Shown here one piece after another: positions 13,207-13,748 of a stretch of DNA of 13,748 nt. The notes under the pieces are model-generated. The model ran no database searches. It was given only the letters and a program-made list of their open reading frames with translations, and was not told the DNA's origin. Position 1 is the first letter of the stretch. The number at the start of each line of letters is the position of its first letter. The stretch comes from Paracoccaceae bacterium (GTDB lineage Bacteria; Pseudomonadota; Alphaproteobacteria; Rhodobacterales; Rhodobacteraceae), in contig JAAUPC010000053.1 of the NCBI GenBank assembly GCA_012036325.1, positions 1 through 13,748 on the forward strand, read 5' to 3'. The translations under genes and the position numbers were made by a program.

Positions 13207-13748
13207 TCAGACCACACCCCCATCGACGACAAAGGTCTGCCCGGTGATCATCCGCGCATCGTCGGCCGCCAGAAACAGGGCCATCCGCGCCACGTCAGGG
13301 GGCAGGAGAAATTCCTTCAGGCACTGGCGGGTCAGGTAGTCGTCGAACTTGCTCTGGTAGATCGCCTTTGCGCGGCTCACCTGGCGCTCCGTCAGGATCC
13401 AGCCCGGCGCGATGGAATTCACCCGGATGCCGCGCGCGCCGACCTCGCGCGCCAAGGATTTCGTCAGGCCCTGCACGGCAGACTTCGCGGTCGTATAGCA
13501 GATCAGCCCGGTCGCACCCTGCATCCAGCTGGTCGAACCCATGTTCAGGATCACGCCACCTTGCGCCATGTCCCCCATCACCGCCTGCGCGGCAAAGAAC
13601 TGGTGGCGCAGGTTGGTATTGATCCGGGCATCCCAGTATTCGGGTGTGACCTCTTCGGCGGGCAGGCGGTCGTCGTTGCCAGCATTGTTGATCAATGCCG
13701 TGATCGGTCCGATATGTGCCCGCAGGTCGGACACGGCGGCCCGCAGTG
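13207..13748 (-). CDS. Short-chain dehydrogenase similar to sugar 1-dehydrogenases, N-terminus beyond the window
   Basis: The C-terminal 180 codons of an SDR, running off the right edge, so the NAD(P)-binding Gly motif is not visible. Present are the NNAG motif in INNAGNDDRL, the region VTPEYWDARINTNLRHQFFAAQAV, the catalytic Ser in MGSTSW, YTTAK (the YxxxK pair), PGWILTERQ, and the C-terminal FVVDGG. The NNA.NDDR..VTPEYWD and LRHQFFAAQAV pattern is that of aldose 1-dehydrogenases (D-galactose, L-arabinose, D-xylose or L-fucose type), which oxidise a sugar to its lactone. That would be the entry step to the aldonate dehydratase and dgoK downstream. The stop is 151 bp before the binding-protein start, with that gene's promoter in between, so it may belong to a separate transcript. 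Confidence 0.85.
   Translation of the reverse strand, partial: LRAAVSDLRAHIGPITALINNAGNDDRLPAEEVTPEYWDARINTNLRHQFFAAQAVMGDMAQGGVILNMGSTSWMQGATGLICYTTAKSAVQGLTKSLAREVGARGIRVNSIAPGWILTERQVSRAKAIYQSKFDDYLTRQCLKEFLLPPDVARMALFLAADDARMITGQTFVVDGGVV

Overview
The window is GC-rich, with dense, nearly abutting genes, many ATGA-type overlaps and long antisense shadow ORFs. Together with a TAXI-type TRAP transporter, a CUT1 ABC transporter and FCD-type regulation of sugar-acid genes, this suggests an alphaproteobacterium, probably Rhodobacterales or Rhizobiales. That assignment is an inference from style and gene content. I see no rRNA, tRNA, transposase, integrase, phage gene or CRISPR array.

The window holds two catabolic gene sets on the minus strand, separated by one plus-strand regulator. 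Left set (about 4844 down to 1, running off the left edge): TAXI solute-binding protein, small cupin, fused TRAP permease, DHDPS/NAL-family lyase with its catalytic Tyr and Lys, and an OtnK-like (DUF1537) four-carbon acid-sugar kinase cut by the edge. It is divergent from a GntR/FCD regulator (4982-5776). The 137-bp intergenic region carries a good sigma70-like promoter and two TGG-N4-CCA palindromes two helical turns apart, plus a third half-palindrome over the expected transcription start.

Right set (from the right edge down to 5851): a sugar 1-dehydrogenase-like SDR cut by the edge, a CUT1 sugar-binding protein, a two-domain fused CUT1 permease, a DHDPS-fold protein, an enolase-superfamily acid-sugar dehydratase, a second DHDPS-fold protein, and 2-dehydro-3-deoxygalactonokinase (dgoK). 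A promoter flanked by two 17-bp KdgR-like palindromes precedes the binding-protein gene, and a hairpin plus T-run follows it. The gene content fits oxidation of an aldose to an aldonate, dehydration to a 2-keto-3-deoxy acid, and then phosphorylation and/or aldol cleavage or further dehydration. No ABC ATPase and no lactonase are present in the window.

Two genes of the right set carry single-base reading-frame breaks: the dehydratase in a C7 run, and the permease in a GC repeat inside the second EAA loop. They could be sequencing errors, early decay or recoding, and raw reads are needed to decide. The other unusual points are two DHDPS-fold proteins that have Gln at the catalytic Tyr position, a short leader ORF whose Shine-Dalgarno sits in a hairpin ahead of the fused permease, and the TAXI/cupin/lyase/DUF1537-kinase combination, for which I cannot name a described pathway.
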